The notes below the pieces were generated by a model. That model was not told the origin of the DNA. It saw nothing but the letters and a program-made list of their open reading frames with translations, and searched no databases. A DNA stretch of 64,000 bases. Origin: Microcaldota archaeon. GTDB lineage: Archaea > Micrarchaeota > Micrarchaeia > Micrarchaeales > CABMGC01. The stretch lies in contig JAKBRL010000001.1 of the NCBI GenBank assembly GCA_021845465.1, forward strand, positions 43,550 through 107,549, given 5' to 3'. The position numbers and the translations under genes were made by a program. Of this stretch, positions 1 to 7,891 are shown piece by piece (within the stretch, counting starts at the first letter, position 1; each line of letters starts with the position of its first letter).

Positions 1-71
1 CATGATACCTTTGCAATGCTGCAATAATGCTCTTTACTACTTTGCCGAGAATCTTATTAGATGTTAGGATT

Positions 72-1415
72 TTACATCCTTTGCGGGTATAGAGGGAAGG
101 CTCTGCAGAGCACTTCGGATCTTTTGCGTAGCTCTTTTAGATTTTTGTTCTCTCTTAGCTCTGCGAATGCTTTTTCAAGATAAGCGTGGCGTTCCTCTCT
201 GTTTTCAGGGAAAGAATAACCGCGTATTTCTTCCAGCGCGCCTGCAATTATAGATGCTATCTCTTCCATCTCTTTTTCTTTCATGCCTCTTGTTGTTATT
301 GCCGGAGTTCCCATTCTTATTCCGGTAGGGAAGAATGGCGATGAAGGTTCTGCAGGAATTGTGTTTTTGTTTGTAGTTATTCCTGCTGATTCTAGGGCTT
401 CCTGCGCAAATGCTCCGCTTCCTTTTCCGAAAGATCTCAAATCTATAAGAAGAAGATGGTTGTCTGTGCCTCCGGTCACTAGATTTATGCCTTTTGAAGT
501 AAGTGCAGATGCAAGTGCCTTAGCATTCATGACTACCTGCCTTGAGTATTCTGCGAATTCAGGAGATGATGCCTCAAGCAAGGCTATAGCTATTGCTGCT
601 GTCGTGTGGTCGTGAGGTCCTCCCTGCATGCCTGGAAATACAGTCTTGTCTATCTTTTCCGCTAACAATGGATCTTTCTTGAGGCCTTTTGCAGTCACCA
701 TTATAATTGCGCCTCTTGGGCCTCTCAGGGTCTTGTGTGTTGTCGTGGTTATGATATCTGCATAGTTGCTTGGGCTTTTGTGGACCCCTGCGACTATCAA
801 GCCTGATATGTGTGATATGTCTGCTGCAAGATATGCTCCACATTCCTCAGCTATCTTGGAGAATTCTTCAAATGGAAATTCGCGCATATATGCAGTTGAG
901 CCTACCCAGATTAATTTTGGCTTGTGTTCGATTGCAAGGCGCCTGGCTTCTTCTATATCTATGAATCCGTCCGGCCTTACGTGGTAAGGTATGCTTTTGA
1001 AGATCTTTCCGGTAACACTTGTCTTAAATCCATGTGTAAGATGTCCTCCGTCCGTTAAATTCTGTCCCATTATAACATCGCCAGGGTTGCATACTGAAAG
1101 ATAGACTTCCAGATTTGCAGGAGAACCTGAATACGGCTGTACATTTGCATGCGCTACGCCGAAGAGTTTTTTGGCGCGTTCTATTGCTATCGATTCTATC
1201 TTGTCGATGAATTGGTTGCCTCCGTAGTATCTGTGCTGAGGATATCCTTCCGAGTATTTATTGGTGAGTATGCTGCCAGAAGCTTCCATAACTGCCTCGC
1301 TGGTAAAATTCTCCGAAGGTATCATTTCAAGGCTGTACTGCTGCCTCCCCCATTCTTGCATAAGCTGTTCGTATATCTCAGGATCCCTGCCTTTAATATG
1401 CTCTCCTATTTTCAT
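72..1415 (-). CDS. glyA: Serine hydroxymethyltransferase
   Basis: This PLP enzyme interconverts serine and glycine and loads one-carbon units onto a (tetrahydrofolate-like) carrier in the cytoplasm. The 447-residue length is normal for the family. The PLP-binding lysine lies in TTTTHKTLRGPRG (about residue 228), and the upstream ADISHISGL segment (about 198-206) supplies the cofactor-contacting Asp/His. The N-terminal IPSENFTS segment is the usual substrate-binding start of the fold. The ATG at 1415 directly precedes the family-typical N-terminus. A dihydrofolate reductase elsewhere in the window (45015) suggests that tetrahydrofolate is the carrier here. The gene is divergent from the RimK-like gene. 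Identification is secure. Confidence 0.96.
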   Translation of the reverse strand: MKIGEHIKGRDPEIYEQLMQEWGRQQYSLEMIPSENFTSEAVMEASGSILTNKYSEGYPQHRYYGGNQFIDKIESIAIERAKKLFGVAHANVQPYSGSPANLEVYLSVCNPGDVIMGQNLTDGGHLTHGFKTSVTGKIFKSIPYHVRPDGFIDIEEARRLAIEHKPKLIWVGSTAYMREFPFEEFSKIAEECGAYLAADISHISGLIVAGVHKSPSNYADIITTTTHKTLRGPRGAIIMVTAKGLKKDPLLAEKIDKTVFPGMQGGPHDHTTAAIAIALLEASSPEFAEYSRQVVMNAKALASALTSKGINLVTGGTDNHLLLIDLRSFGKGSGAFAQEALESAGITTNKNTIPAEPSSPFFPTGIRMGTPAITTRGMKEKEMEEIASIIAGALEEIRGYSFPENREERHAYLEKAFAELRENKNLKELRKRSEVLCRAFPLYPQRM

Positions 1416-1469
1416 AGAAACACCATGAGATTCTTTTAACTTATGTGTTTATATCATATAGGTGGCTTT

Positions 1470-2393
1470 GTGAGGATTGGTATAACAAGTGTCAGCAATG
1501 TCTTTGAGGAATGGAACTCTAAGGATGTTGCAGATCTTAGGAAAGCCATATCGCTTTCTGGAAATACTCCAGTGATGATATATGCTGATTCGCTCGATGT
1601 TGCTCTTGATAAAAACAGAATAAAGATTACACAATCAAGTGAAAGAGCATCTGGCATGTCTAATGGAAGGGAAGAAATCAATGTAGATGCGGTGTTGTTA
1701 AGACACCTTGGTACAATAAGGGATTATGAGCAGTTTACCTTCAGGCTGTTCGGCGTGAGATCTTTTGAAGAGAGAGGAATTTATGTAATGAATCCTGTAA
1801 TGAACTGGCTTTTTGCTACTGACAAATTCGGAGCCCTGTTGAGATTGTCTGCAAATGGGCTTCCTGTGCCTGAGACAGTTGTCAGCGAACATATGTTTGT
1901 TGCCTACTCGGCAGTCAGAAAATTCGGAGAAGCGGTGGTAAAACCGCTGCGGAGCGCAATGGGTTTCGGAGTATTCAGGGTTAATGACCCGGATATTGCA
2001 ATCCATTCGTTCAGTACAATGACCAGTATGAACAAGCCGCTATATGTGCAGAAGTATTTTGAGAAAAAGGGAGGAGGGGACTATCGTGCCGTTGTTGTGG
2101 GAGGAGAGCTCGTAGGCACTGAGTTTAGGAAGGGAAAGACATGGAAGAGTAATGTCGCACAAGGAGCAATACCGTTAAAGGTTAAGGCAGATAGTGAGCT
2201 TGAGGAGCTTGCTATACGCTCGTGTGAAGTGCTTGGATTGGATTACGCAGGGATAGACATAGCCGAGACTTCTGAAGGATATCTTATCCTTGAAACAAAC
2301 CCTACGCTTTCATGGCAGGGATTCAAGAAAGCGACTGGAATAAACCCTGCGAAGCTCATAGTTAGAAAGATAATAGAGAAGGCAAAGAATTGA
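1470..2393 (+). CDS. RimK-family ATP-grasp ligase
   Basis: This is an ATP-grasp enzyme of the RimK family, which adds glutamate (or related amino acids) to a protein or cofactor carboxylate. Visible parts are the N-terminal pre-ATP-grasp domain, the ATP-grasp start around VPETVVSEH, the VVKPLRSAMGFG nucleotide-binding loop, and the C-terminal metal-binding LDYAGIDIAE ... LILETNPTLSWQGF. I chose the GTG at 1470, preceded by AGGTGG, over the upstream ATG at 1443. Family members include MptN/CofF-type cofactor glutamyl ligases, ribosomal S6 modification enzymes and LysX; the sequence does not let me decide which substrate applies. It converges with the presenilin-like gene with only 5 bases between stops. 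Confidence 0.85.
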   Translation: MRIGITSVSNVFEEWNSKDVADLRKAISLSGNTPVMIYADSLDVALDKNRIKITQSSERASGMSNGREEINVDAVLLRHLGTIRDYEQFTFRLFGVRSFEERGIYVMNPVMNWLFATDKFGALLRLSANGLPVPETVVSEHMFVAYSAVRKFGEAVVKPLRSAMGFGVFRVNDPDIAIHSFSTMTSMNKPLYVQKYFEKKGGGDYRAVVVGGELVGTEFRKGKTWKSNVAQGAIPLKVKADSELEELAIRSCEVLGLDYAGIDIAETSEGYLILETNPTLSWQGFKKATGINPAKLIVRKIIEKAKN

Positions 2394-2398
2394 GATAT

Positions 2399-3457
2399 TT
2401 ATTCTTCAAATTTCTTCTTGCCTATTTTTCTCAACGTTACAAAGATCACCAAGAGTGAGATAAGAGCAACCATTCCTGTAAGTATCGAAAAAGAAGGATC
2501 TCTTGGTTTTGAGATTAGGAATGCCAATGAGAGGAAGGCGCTCATGAACGCGAACAGAGGAGGTATTGCCGGAAGGCCTATCTTATACTTCCTAAGAAGG
2601 AAGATGGTGAAGAGAAGCCCGGCTCCAGCCCCGGTGATTATCATCATACTTATGAATAAGTTTCCTGATATCATGTAAGAGCCTACTGCAAGTGTCATAG
2701 GCAGCATTATGTCGCCGTTGCCTAGCATTATTGCAGATATCGATGGAGTTCCGGATCTCTCTGCAATATATCTCATTTCGGGATTTGGTATCTTTTCAAG
2801 GTCCTCTTTTTTCATCCTCTTTTTTGATTTTGATGGGGAGAGTTCCAGATCTGTGGAGCCTATCATAAATGCAAGGTTTCTCTTTGATGCTTCCTGCGCA
2901 AAAGGTATCATGAACTTTAGCACGAAAACGGCTAGATAATCATAGACTGCGAATAACCCTATTAGCAGATATAGTGTCAGGAATCCGAAGCCTATGCCTA
3001 TGTTTGCGCCTATGAATATTCCTGCGCCTATGCTTGTTATCAATGTTATGAGATTTCTCATTTTGTTGAATTTTATCTTGTATGCCAGTAATGCGAGTGA
3101 TATAAAAAGAGAAATTGCAGATAGGGGAAATATGGCTATAGCCGGGAGTATATCGTTTATCAGTGTCATGAAGAAAAAGAATGAACCGAATATGATTATG
3201 TAGGCTTCAAGAAGCCTGAAGAACATGTTGCCTTTGTAGTATCTCAATACGAGCATTAGCACCAGTATGATTATGATTATGTCTATTATGAACCAGAAAA
3301 AGAATGAGACTGAGCCTCCCTGCTGAGGGGTTGTTGTGTTCGCATATGAATAAGATGGCGAGTATGATGGGATGACTAAAAGAAGGCCTATGAATTGTGC
3401 TATTAGGAATAATGAAAGTATAAAGATTATCTGCCTAGTTCCTATTTTTCTCTCCAA
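2399..3457 (-). CDS. Presenilin/SPP-like intramembrane aspartyl protease (A22 type)
   Basis: This 352-residue multi-pass membrane protein has the two catalytic signatures of presenilin/signal peptide peptidase proteases. YD lies in the transmembrane segment AVYDYLAV (about residue 168), and GxGD lies in LGNGDIMLP (about 248). A LPAIPP segment near residue 296 stands where the family has PAL. About nine hydrophobic helices are visible, with a charged cytoplasmic loop (about 200-230) between the catalytic halves, as in archaeal presenilin homologues. Such enzymes cleave transmembrane helices within the bilayer. The start is a TTG at 3457 preceded by GGTG and directly following the stop of a tiny ORF. 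Substrates cannot be inferred. Confidence 0.88.
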   Translation of the reverse strand: MERKIGTRQIIFILSLFLIAQFIGLLLVIPSYSPSYSYANTTTPQQGGSVSFFFWFIIDIIIIILVLMLVLRYYKGNMFFRLLEAYIIIFGSFFFFMTLINDILPAIAIFPLSAISLFISLALLAYKIKFNKMRNLITLITSIGAGIFIGANIGIGFGFLTLYLLIGLFAVYDYLAVFVLKFMIPFAQEASKRNLAFMIGSTDLELSPSKSKKRMKKEDLEKIPNPEMRYIAERSGTPSISAIMLGNGDIMLPMTLAVGSYMISGNLFISMMIITGAGAGLLFTIFLLRKYKIGLPAIPPLFAFMSAFLSLAFLISKPRDPSFSILTGMVALISLLVIFVTLRKIGKKKFEE

Positions 3458-3544
3458 TTAAACACCAAGATGCGGTAATATTTCCAAGGGCCTCATGGCA
3501 CGGGGCAGCAATGCTTCGTCTGGAGTGATTTGGATTTTAGACAT
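3458..3544 (-). CDS. Possible 28-residue peptide upstream of the presenilin-like gene
   Basis: An ATG-initiated reading frame of 28 codons ends in TAA immediately before the TTG start of the presenilin-like gene, in the same frame. It fills the otherwise empty gap between that gene and the upstream small protein gene. Its composition (start MSKIQITPDEALLPRAM) is not obviously spurious. I see no clear Shine-Dalgarno site and no recognisable family. It may be a leader peptide, a remnant, or chance. Confidence 0.25.
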   Translation of the reverse strand: MSKIQITPDEALLPRAMRPLEILPHLGV

Positions 3545-3566
3545 AATTCTTAGATTCTTGTATGTA

Positions 3567-3785
3567 TCAATCGTAATCAGAATCTGCCAGAATCTCTATT
3601 ATCTGCCCTTGTCCCAGCCCAGATGGAAATTTATCAAGTTTTATTACTATGAATGAGTCCTGTATTCCGGAAACAGTGCCTGGCCATACGTGCTCATTTG
3701 AATCTACATATTGTGCCTTTTTACCTATTAGCGTTTTTATGTCTACAGGTTCCATTGGAGTTGCCAGAAGATTATCTTCATCCAA
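3567..3785 (-). CDS. Small hypothetical protein, possibly an SH3-like/LSm-like barrel
   Basis: This is a 72-residue acidic protein with no family I recognise. The central part alternates short hydrophobic strands with glycine and aspartate turns (KKAQYVDSN, VWPGTVSGIQDSFIVIKLD), a pattern like small beta-barrels of the SH3 or LSm kind. That resemblance is only an impression. It sits between tRNA-Gly and the presenilin-like gene, all on the minus strand, and may be co-transcribed with the latter. Confidence 0.55.
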   Translation of the reverse strand: MDEDNLLATPMEPVDIKTLIGKKAQYVDSNEHVWPGTVSGIQDSFIVIKLDKFPSGLGQGQIIEILADSDYD

Positions 3786-3854
3786 AGAGGTAACTATTGC
3801 GTTTATGATAAAATCACTTTACTATTGGTTCTCAGAATAAATATTTAAATTAAC

Positions 3855-3927
3855 TGCGCCAACCGGGATTTGAACCCGGGCCACGAGCTTGGGAAGCTCG
3901 GATCCTACCAGGCTAGACAATTGGCGC
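3855..3927 (-). tRNA. tRNA-Gly (anticodon CCC)
   Basis: Reading the minus strand gives a 73-nt cloverleaf. The acceptor is GCGCCAA/TTGGCGC with discriminator A. The anticodon stem CGAGC/GCTCG closes the loop TTCCCAA, giving anticodon CCC (decodes GGG). The T-arm is CCGGG-TTCAAAT-CCCGG. There is no intron and CCA is not encoded. It lies between two minus-strand protein genes. Confidence 0.95.
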
Positions 3928-3945
3928 CTTTTAGTCTGGTTTCTG

Positions 3946-4449
3946 TTATTGATCCTTTTTCTTTTCGTCAAGCATCTTTTTGCCGAGAGCTTCCCTATTT
4001 TTAATGTCTTTCATTACTTTTTCATAATCTTCCTTGCTGAGAACTCTGCCCAGTATGTATTGGGAGTAGTTTATAGATATGCTTGCTATATCAAGTAGGA
4101 TTGACTGCAGTTCGCTTGGGCTTATTTTTATTTCGCTTAAAGGCTTGAGTATCTCTATCCCTGCAGGAGCGAAATTGAAGGAGATATTCACAAGAGAGCC
4201 TATATCTTTTACAAGTGTTGTTACTGCGGCGCTGGTTGTATAGACGTCTTCAAGTTTTATAGGTTCTCTTATTTCACCTACGCAGTATATTACCCCTTGG
4301 GATTTGAGAAGGCGGTTGTTTATCATTTCAGTCATTATAGGCTGGAGATCTTCTTGCTTCTCGCTCTGCATGTCGAAATGCAGCCTTGCAAGTATTCCTC
4401 CCTTTGCTATTGTTTCTTCTGTAAGTTCATCGACTTCTGATTTTCCCAT
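3946..4449 (-). CDS. Hypothetical protein next to hisS
   Basis: This is a 167-residue soluble protein that I do not recognise. It has a central stretch of alternating hydrophobic segments (GVIYCVGEIREPIKLED, VNISFNFAPAGIEIL) followed by helices and a lysine-rich C-terminus. It starts four bases downstream of the hisS stop on the same strand, so it is probably translated from the hisS mRNA. No catalytic motif or membrane segment is visible. Operon membership suggests a housekeeping or translation-related role, but that is inference. Confidence 0.7.
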   Translation of the reverse strand: MGKSEVDELTEETIAKGGILARLHFDMQSEKQEDLQPIMTEMINNRLLKSQGVIYCVGEIREPIKLEDVYTTSAAVTTLVKDIGSLVNISFNFAPAGIEILKPLSEIKISPSELQSILLDIASISINYSQYILGRVLSKEDYEKVMKDIKNREALGKKMLDEKKKDQ

Positions 4450-4453
4450 TGGA

Positions 4454-5731
4454 TCAACTTTTTAGCTTAGATATAGCTTCTTCAATATCAAACATTTCTT
4501 CTTCTCCGCTTATCATGTCTCTGATGCGGATTTTTTTTGAGAGCCGCTCCTGGTTTCCTATTATTGCAACATATTTTATGCGCATTGAATTTACATATTC
4601 GAGCTGTTTCGCAAGGGATCGTTTTGTGACACCAAGATCTGCATATATGCCTGCCTTTCTAAATGTAGATGCTATCTCTATTGCATACTCTTGATTTTCT
4701 TCCTTTATATATGCTATGTGTATCCTTGAATATGTCTTTAGGAGCTCTGCCCTGTTGAGCAATTCGAACACTCTCGATACTCCAATGGCGCTTCCTACTG
4801 CAGGCATGCTGTTTTTTGAATACATCTCGATTAGATTGTCGTATCTTCCCCCTGACGCTATAGTTGGGAGTCTTTTGCCGTCTTCATATGTTACGAATTC
4901 CCAGACACCCCCAGTATAGTAGTCAAGTCCTCTTGCTAGTGATATGTCGAATTTTATTTTTTCTTCAAGTCCGTTAAGCTTCAACATTCTGAATAGGGAT
5001 TCGAGACTTTCCAGGGAGTCTTTTGCTTCCGGGAGCTGGGCGTGGAGCCTTGCCAAGGTCTCCTCGTTTTTCTCATTTGAGGTATTTATGAATGAGATGA
5101 GGGAAATGGCATCCTCTTTTTCGGTTCCAAGTGATATGAGTTTTTCGATTATTTCGTCTTGGCTTATCTTCTCAAGTTTGTCTATTACCCGTATGGCCTC
5201 ATTATGCCTCTGGTCAGGAACCCTGAACTTTCCTAGGATTCTGTCTAGAATCGTTCTGCTGTTTATCAATATACGGTAATCAGTTATGCCTAATTCGCCG
5301 AGTGCGAATGCTATTGGAGAGATCACTTCAGCGTCGCTTATCGGTTCTGAACTCCCTATTATGTCTATATCGGCTTGTATGAATTCACGATTGCGCATTT
5401 TTTGTGGTTCGTCCATACGCCAGACATTTCCGATCTGATATCTTTTGAATGGCAGGGGAAGGTCTTTGTTCATGGCCATAAAGCGCGCTAGAGGTACTGT
5501 GAAATCATATCTGAGCCCTTCCTCCGCCCCTTCTATTTTATATATTTCTTTTTTGGCATCTTCTCCGTATGCTTTTGCATTTAAGGTTGAGAGAAGCTCT
5601 ATTGCAGGAGTTGTTATAGGATGGAATCCGAAGCGCTTGAATGCTTCCTCTATTACCAGCATAATTTGTTTTAAGAGTATTGTTTCTCCAGGACTGTAAT
5701 CCTTTGTGCCGCGAGGAAGGCTTAATTCCAT
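4454..5731 (-). CDS. hisS: Histidyl-tRNA synthetase
   Basis: This class II aminoacyl-tRNA synthetase charges tRNA-His. Its 425 residues show motif 2 (YDFTVPLARF about 75-84, then RYQIGNVWRMDEPQ and REFIQADIDIIG about 98-126). They also show the HisS-specific histidine-binding signature LARGLDYYTGGVWEF (about 265-279), motif 3 SGGRYDNLIE (about 293-302) and a C-terminal anticodon-binding alpha/beta domain (about 330-425). The ATG at 5731 precedes the canonical PRGTKDYSP N-terminus. It leads a transcription unit with the 167-residue gene downstream. Confidence 0.97.
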   Translation of the reverse strand: MELSLPRGTKDYSPGETILLKQIMLVIEEAFKRFGFHPITTPAIELLSTLNAKAYGEDAKKEIYKIEGAEEGLRYDFTVPLARFMAMNKDLPLPFKRYQIGNVWRMDEPQKMRNREFIQADIDIIGSSEPISDAEVISPIAFALGELGITDYRILINSRTILDRILGKFRVPDQRHNEAIRVIDKLEKISQDEIIEKLISLGTEKEDAISLISFINTSNEKNEETLARLHAQLPEAKDSLESLESLFRMLKLNGLEEKIKFDISLARGLDYYTGGVWEFVTYEDGKRLPTIASGGRYDNLIEMYSKNSMPAVGSAIGVSRVFELLNRAELLKTYSRIHIAYIKEENQEYAIEIASTFRKAGIYADLGVTKRSLAKQLEYVNSMRIKYVAIIGNQERLSKKIRIRDMISGEEEMFDIEEAISKLKS

Positions 5732-5771
5732 TTGTCTACCGTTGTATTCCCTAATGGTAAATTAAGAGAGT

Positions 5772-6086
5772 TCAAAGATTCTTGGTTAGCCAAGATTTGA
5801 ACATCTCCTTTGGCATTGCGCCCACTGATGTTGCCTTGACTGCACCATCCTTGAATAACAATACGGAAGGTATGCTCATTATGTTGTATTTTGCTGCTAT
5901 TTCCTGATTTTCGTCAGTATTGAGTTTTGCAAACTTTACTTTTCCAGAATATTCTTTTGAGACTTCTTCTATTACAGGAGAAAATATTCTGCACGGACCG
6001 CACCATGGCGCCCAGAAGTCAACTACAACAGGAGTAGTGGATTTCATTACTTCTTTTTCGAAGTCATTTTGATTGAGTTCTATCAT
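5772..6086 (-). CDS. trxA: Thioredoxin
   Basis: This 104-residue single-domain thioredoxin has the redox-active WCGPC motif at residues 28-32 and the cis-proline loop MSIPSV near residue 73. The length and secondary-structure pattern are standard. It would act as a cytoplasmic dithiol reductant; no thioredoxin reductase is visible in the window. An AGGTG element precedes the ATG at 6086. The gene is divergent from the histone gene and seems to share a near-palindromic TATA element with it at about 6117-6130. Confidence 0.95.
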   Translation of the reverse strand: MIELNQNDFEKEVMKSTTPVVVDFWAPWCGPCRIFSPVIEEVSKEYSGKVKFAKLNTDENQEIAAKYNIMSIPSVLLFKDGAVKATSVGAMPKEMFKSWLTKNL

Positions 6087-6116
6087 TTTCGCACCTTATT
6101 ATATTCTGCCTCTTTG

Positions 6117-6130
6117 GATTTATATATCTT
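6117..6130. promoter_or_regulatory. Shared, near-palindromic TATA box between trx and histone
   Basis: The element GATTTATATATC reads as an archaeal box A on both strands. On the + strand the start point expected about 26 bases downstream falls at about 6149, exactly at the C/D-box-like RNA. On the minus strand it falls at about 6097, giving thioredoxin a short leader that contains its Shine-Dalgarno site. Position and spacing are seen; promoter function is inferred. Confidence 0.5.
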
Positions 6131-6148
6131 TCAGATGATTATTAATAA

Positions 6149-6197
6149 GTGATGAGCAATACTTCTGATAAAGGATGATGAAGATCTTGAGTGCTGA
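6149..6197 (+). ncRNA. Candidate C/D box sRNA in the histone leader
   Basis: Within 49 bases all four boxes of an archaeal C/D sRNA occur in order. They are C box GTGATGA (6149-6155), 9-nt guide, D' box CTGA (6165-6168), 6-nt spacer, C' box ATGATGA (6175-6181), 12-nt guide, and D box CTGA (6194-6197). A TATA box at 6117-6130 puts the expected transcription start at about 6149. The conserved histone N-terminus (MASIPKA) begins at 6202, just after the D box, so the boxes need not be coding. The guide segments would direct 2'-O-methylation of a target containing AAGTATTGC or CACTCAAGATCT. A weak point is the lack of a good terminal stem. Confidence 0.5.
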
Positions 6198-6201
6198 ATT
6201 T

Positions 6202-6417
6202 ATGGCAAGCATACCGAAGGCTTCAATAAAGAGATTCGTTAAGAAAAGATTTAAAGCCAATATAACAGACGAAGGAGCCGATGAGATAGTCAAGATACTT
6301 GAAGAAAAGGCAGAGAGGATATCAAAGCACGCAGTAGGCAATGCTAGGAAAGAAAAGAGAGGGAAAGTGACCAAAGCCGATGTGATGAAGTACGTCATAG
6401 GAGGCTATGATGAGTAA
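6202..6417 (+). CDS. Archaeal histone
   Basis: This 71-residue histone-fold protein wraps DNA as dimers or longer assemblies. The N-terminus MASIPKASIKRFVKKR matches the usual start of archaeal histones, followed by the three-helix fold (EEGADEIVKILEEKAERIS-type second helix) and the KVTKADVMKYVI third helix. An in-frame ATG at 6175 would add nine residues that the family lacks, and that stretch coincides with a C/D-box-like RNA, so I chose the ATG at 6202. The stop overlaps the start of the zinc-ribbon gene. Confidence 0.93.
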   Translation: MASIPKASIKRFVKKRFKANITDEGADEIVKILEEKAERISKHAVGNARKEKRGKVTKADVMKYVIGGYDE

Positions 6418-6970
6418 TATTATCACTGCATATCTTAGTCCTGATGGAAGATACAGAACAATGCCATATAAAAAAAACGCAGAAGATAGATTCTGCCTCT
6501 CTGAAAAAACAAGGAAAGGAACCTTGATTACCGAATTCGGTAAGAATGGGAGGATAATAGACCAGATTTATTTGAATGGAGGCGATCCTGAATCTTCTCT
6601 CGAGAAGTATCTAGGGATAAGTTTACATATAGAGAAGAAGGCAAGTTATGATAGAGTCAATGTTTCAGCTTCATGCAGAAAATGTGGATCGCGGGAAAAG
6701 ATTTACAGAGAGCTTGACCTCACTCTTATCTCATATGTTGAAAGCGTTCCTGTTGTTCCTATATTCAGGTGTATTGGTTGTGGAAGCAGATTTTATGCTA
6801 TGGAGATAGAGTATCTAAATGCTCTTGTATCTAGAAATACTGCTCTGTTCACTGAAGACGAACGCAGGGGTATTGAAAAGGACAGTGAGAGTGCAATAAA
6901 GGAACTTAATGAGTACATAATAAGAATATTTGCGTCAAAAAAGATAATGAGATTGGTATTTGAAGAGTGA
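6407..6970 (+). CDS. Zinc-ribbon protein of unknown function in the histone operon
   Basis: This 187-residue protein carries a four-cysteine zinc ribbon in its middle, with CRKCGS at about 90-95 and CIGCGS at about 121-126. It is followed by a helical C-terminal region. I do not recognise the family. It overlaps the histone stop by 11 bases and is followed after 4 bases by the PRC-barrel gene, so the three are probably one operon. DNA or RNA binding through the ribbon is plausible but unproven. Confidence 0.75.
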   Translation: MMSNIITAYLSPDGRYRTMPYKKNAEDRFCLSEKTRKGTLITEFGKNGRIIDQIYLNGGDPESSLEKYLGISLHIEKKASYDRVNVSASCRKCGSREKIYRELDLTLISYVESVPVVPIFRCIGCGSRFYAMEIEYLNALVSRNTALFTEDERRGIEKDSESAIKELNEYIIRIFASKKIMRLVFEE

Positions 6971-6974
6971 TATA

Positions 6975-7208
6975 ATGATGATTTCTGAACTTTATGGGAA
7001 GAGAATAATATCGAATGAGGGAAAGAGGCTTGGCGAGGTTAAGGGAGTGATGATAAATTTCGAGGAGGGAGAGATATCACATCTGCTCCTTACGGAGCCC
7101 GAGAGACTCATCAAAAGCCAAAATCCCAGAACAGATATACAGAAAGGCAGCGTCGCTTACAAAAGAGTCAGGAATATCTCCGAAACGATTATCGTAGGAA
7201 AGGAATAG
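6975..7208 (+). CDS. PRC-barrel domain protein (CdpB-like)
   Basis: This 77-residue protein consists of a single PRC-barrel domain (SELYGKRIISNEGKRLGEVKGV, then a loop and the closing strands). Stand-alone archaeal PRC-barrel proteins include the CdpB family, which works with SepF/FtsZ at the division site; others bind RNA. The sequence does not decide between them. The ATG at 6975 follows AGTGAT with a 3-nt gap and is preferred to a TTG at 6960. It is the third gene of the histone operon. Confidence 0.82.
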   Translation: MMISELYGKRIISNEGKRLGEVKGVMINFEEGEISHLLLTEPERLIKSQNPRTDIQKGSVAYKRVRNISETIIVGKE

Positions 7209-7287
7209 AAGAGTATTTTCTTATTCTGGTAAGTAGAGGCAAGCAGTTATAATCTGGTTTTTCTTACCGGAGATGGAGAAGTGAGGG

Positions 7288-7422
7288 TCAATCAGTCTTT
7301 ACTTCCCTTGCCATGGAAGATCTCTTCTTTGAAACTACCCTGTAGCCGCAGTATGGACATCTTATGTTGTTTCGTTCCAGCGACTTTATCTCTTTTCCAC
7401 AGTGAATGCACATGTAGGCCAT
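7288..7422 (-). CDS. rpoP: RNA polymerase subunit P (Rpb12-like)
   Basis: Translating the minus strand gives a 44-residue zinc protein that starts MAYMCIHCGKEI and continues NNIRCPYCGYRVV, with a basic C-terminus. Its two CxxC pairs are typical of archaeal RpoP/Rpb12, which helps hold subunits D and L in the polymerase. It closes the exosome superoperon, the usual place for rpoP in archaea. An alternative ATG three codons upstream exists at 7431. Confidence 0.9.
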   Translation of the reverse strand: MAYMCIHCGKEIKSLERNNIRCPYCGYRVVSKKRSSMAREVKTD

Positions 7423-7442
7423 ATCAATCATCAAGCGTAATT

Positions 7443-7802
7443 TTATTTGGTCTTTGCCTTTAACCATTTTGCAAGTTCAACATGAAGGTTGGACTTGCTT
7501 GTATCTATTATCCTTATATTCATCACGGCTTTGTATTCTTCCTCATTCAGTGTCATTATTGGAGTATACTTAGGCTCTTTTGCGAAATGAATCTCAAGCC
7601 AGTGCACCTTTCCTCTTAGGTAATCCCTTATTATTTCCTCAGTCATAGGTATGGAAGAAAAACTGAATAAGATGCCATTGCACCAGTATAGGGGCATATT
7701 GCCCTGCGGAGTTATTCTCTCCCTGAGAAGATCGTCTTTAGGTACTTCTACCACTTCATGGACTACAAGTTCTTCTATAGGAGAATATGTTATCCTTACC
7801 AT
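7443..7802 (-). CDS. Unknown 119-residue protein inside the exosome superoperon
   Basis: This is a soluble protein without a family I recognise. It begins MVRITYSPIEELVVHEVVEV and ends in a helix with AKWLKAKTK. It has strand-like hydrophobic segments and a WCNGILFSF stretch but no metal-binding or nucleotide-binding motif. It lies between eL43 and rpoP, which are normally adjacent in archaea. A roughly 90-base gap with a TATA-like sequence separates it from eL43, so it may have its own promoter. Confidence 0.7.
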   Translation of the reverse strand: MVRITYSPIEELVVHEVVEVPKDDLLRERITPQGNMPLYWCNGILFSFSSIPMTEEIIRDYLRGKVHWLEIHFAKEPKYTPIMTLNEEEYKAVMNIRIIDTSKSNLHVELAKWLKAKTK

Positions 7803-7891
7803 CTTATCATCTTTTCAATTATAACCTATTTGATGCCTTCTGTTTATAATACATAGGCCTGAACTGATGCCTTGCTGTCTGGGCTTGTCTC

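Noticed and set aside
1..3. ATG on the minus strand at the left edge
   Set aside because: Only the start codon would lie in the window, so nothing can be said about a gene.
1574..1600. GTGATGA followed by CTGA inside the RimK-like gene
   Set aside because: Only one box pair is present and it lies in a well-conserved coding frame, so it is likely chance.
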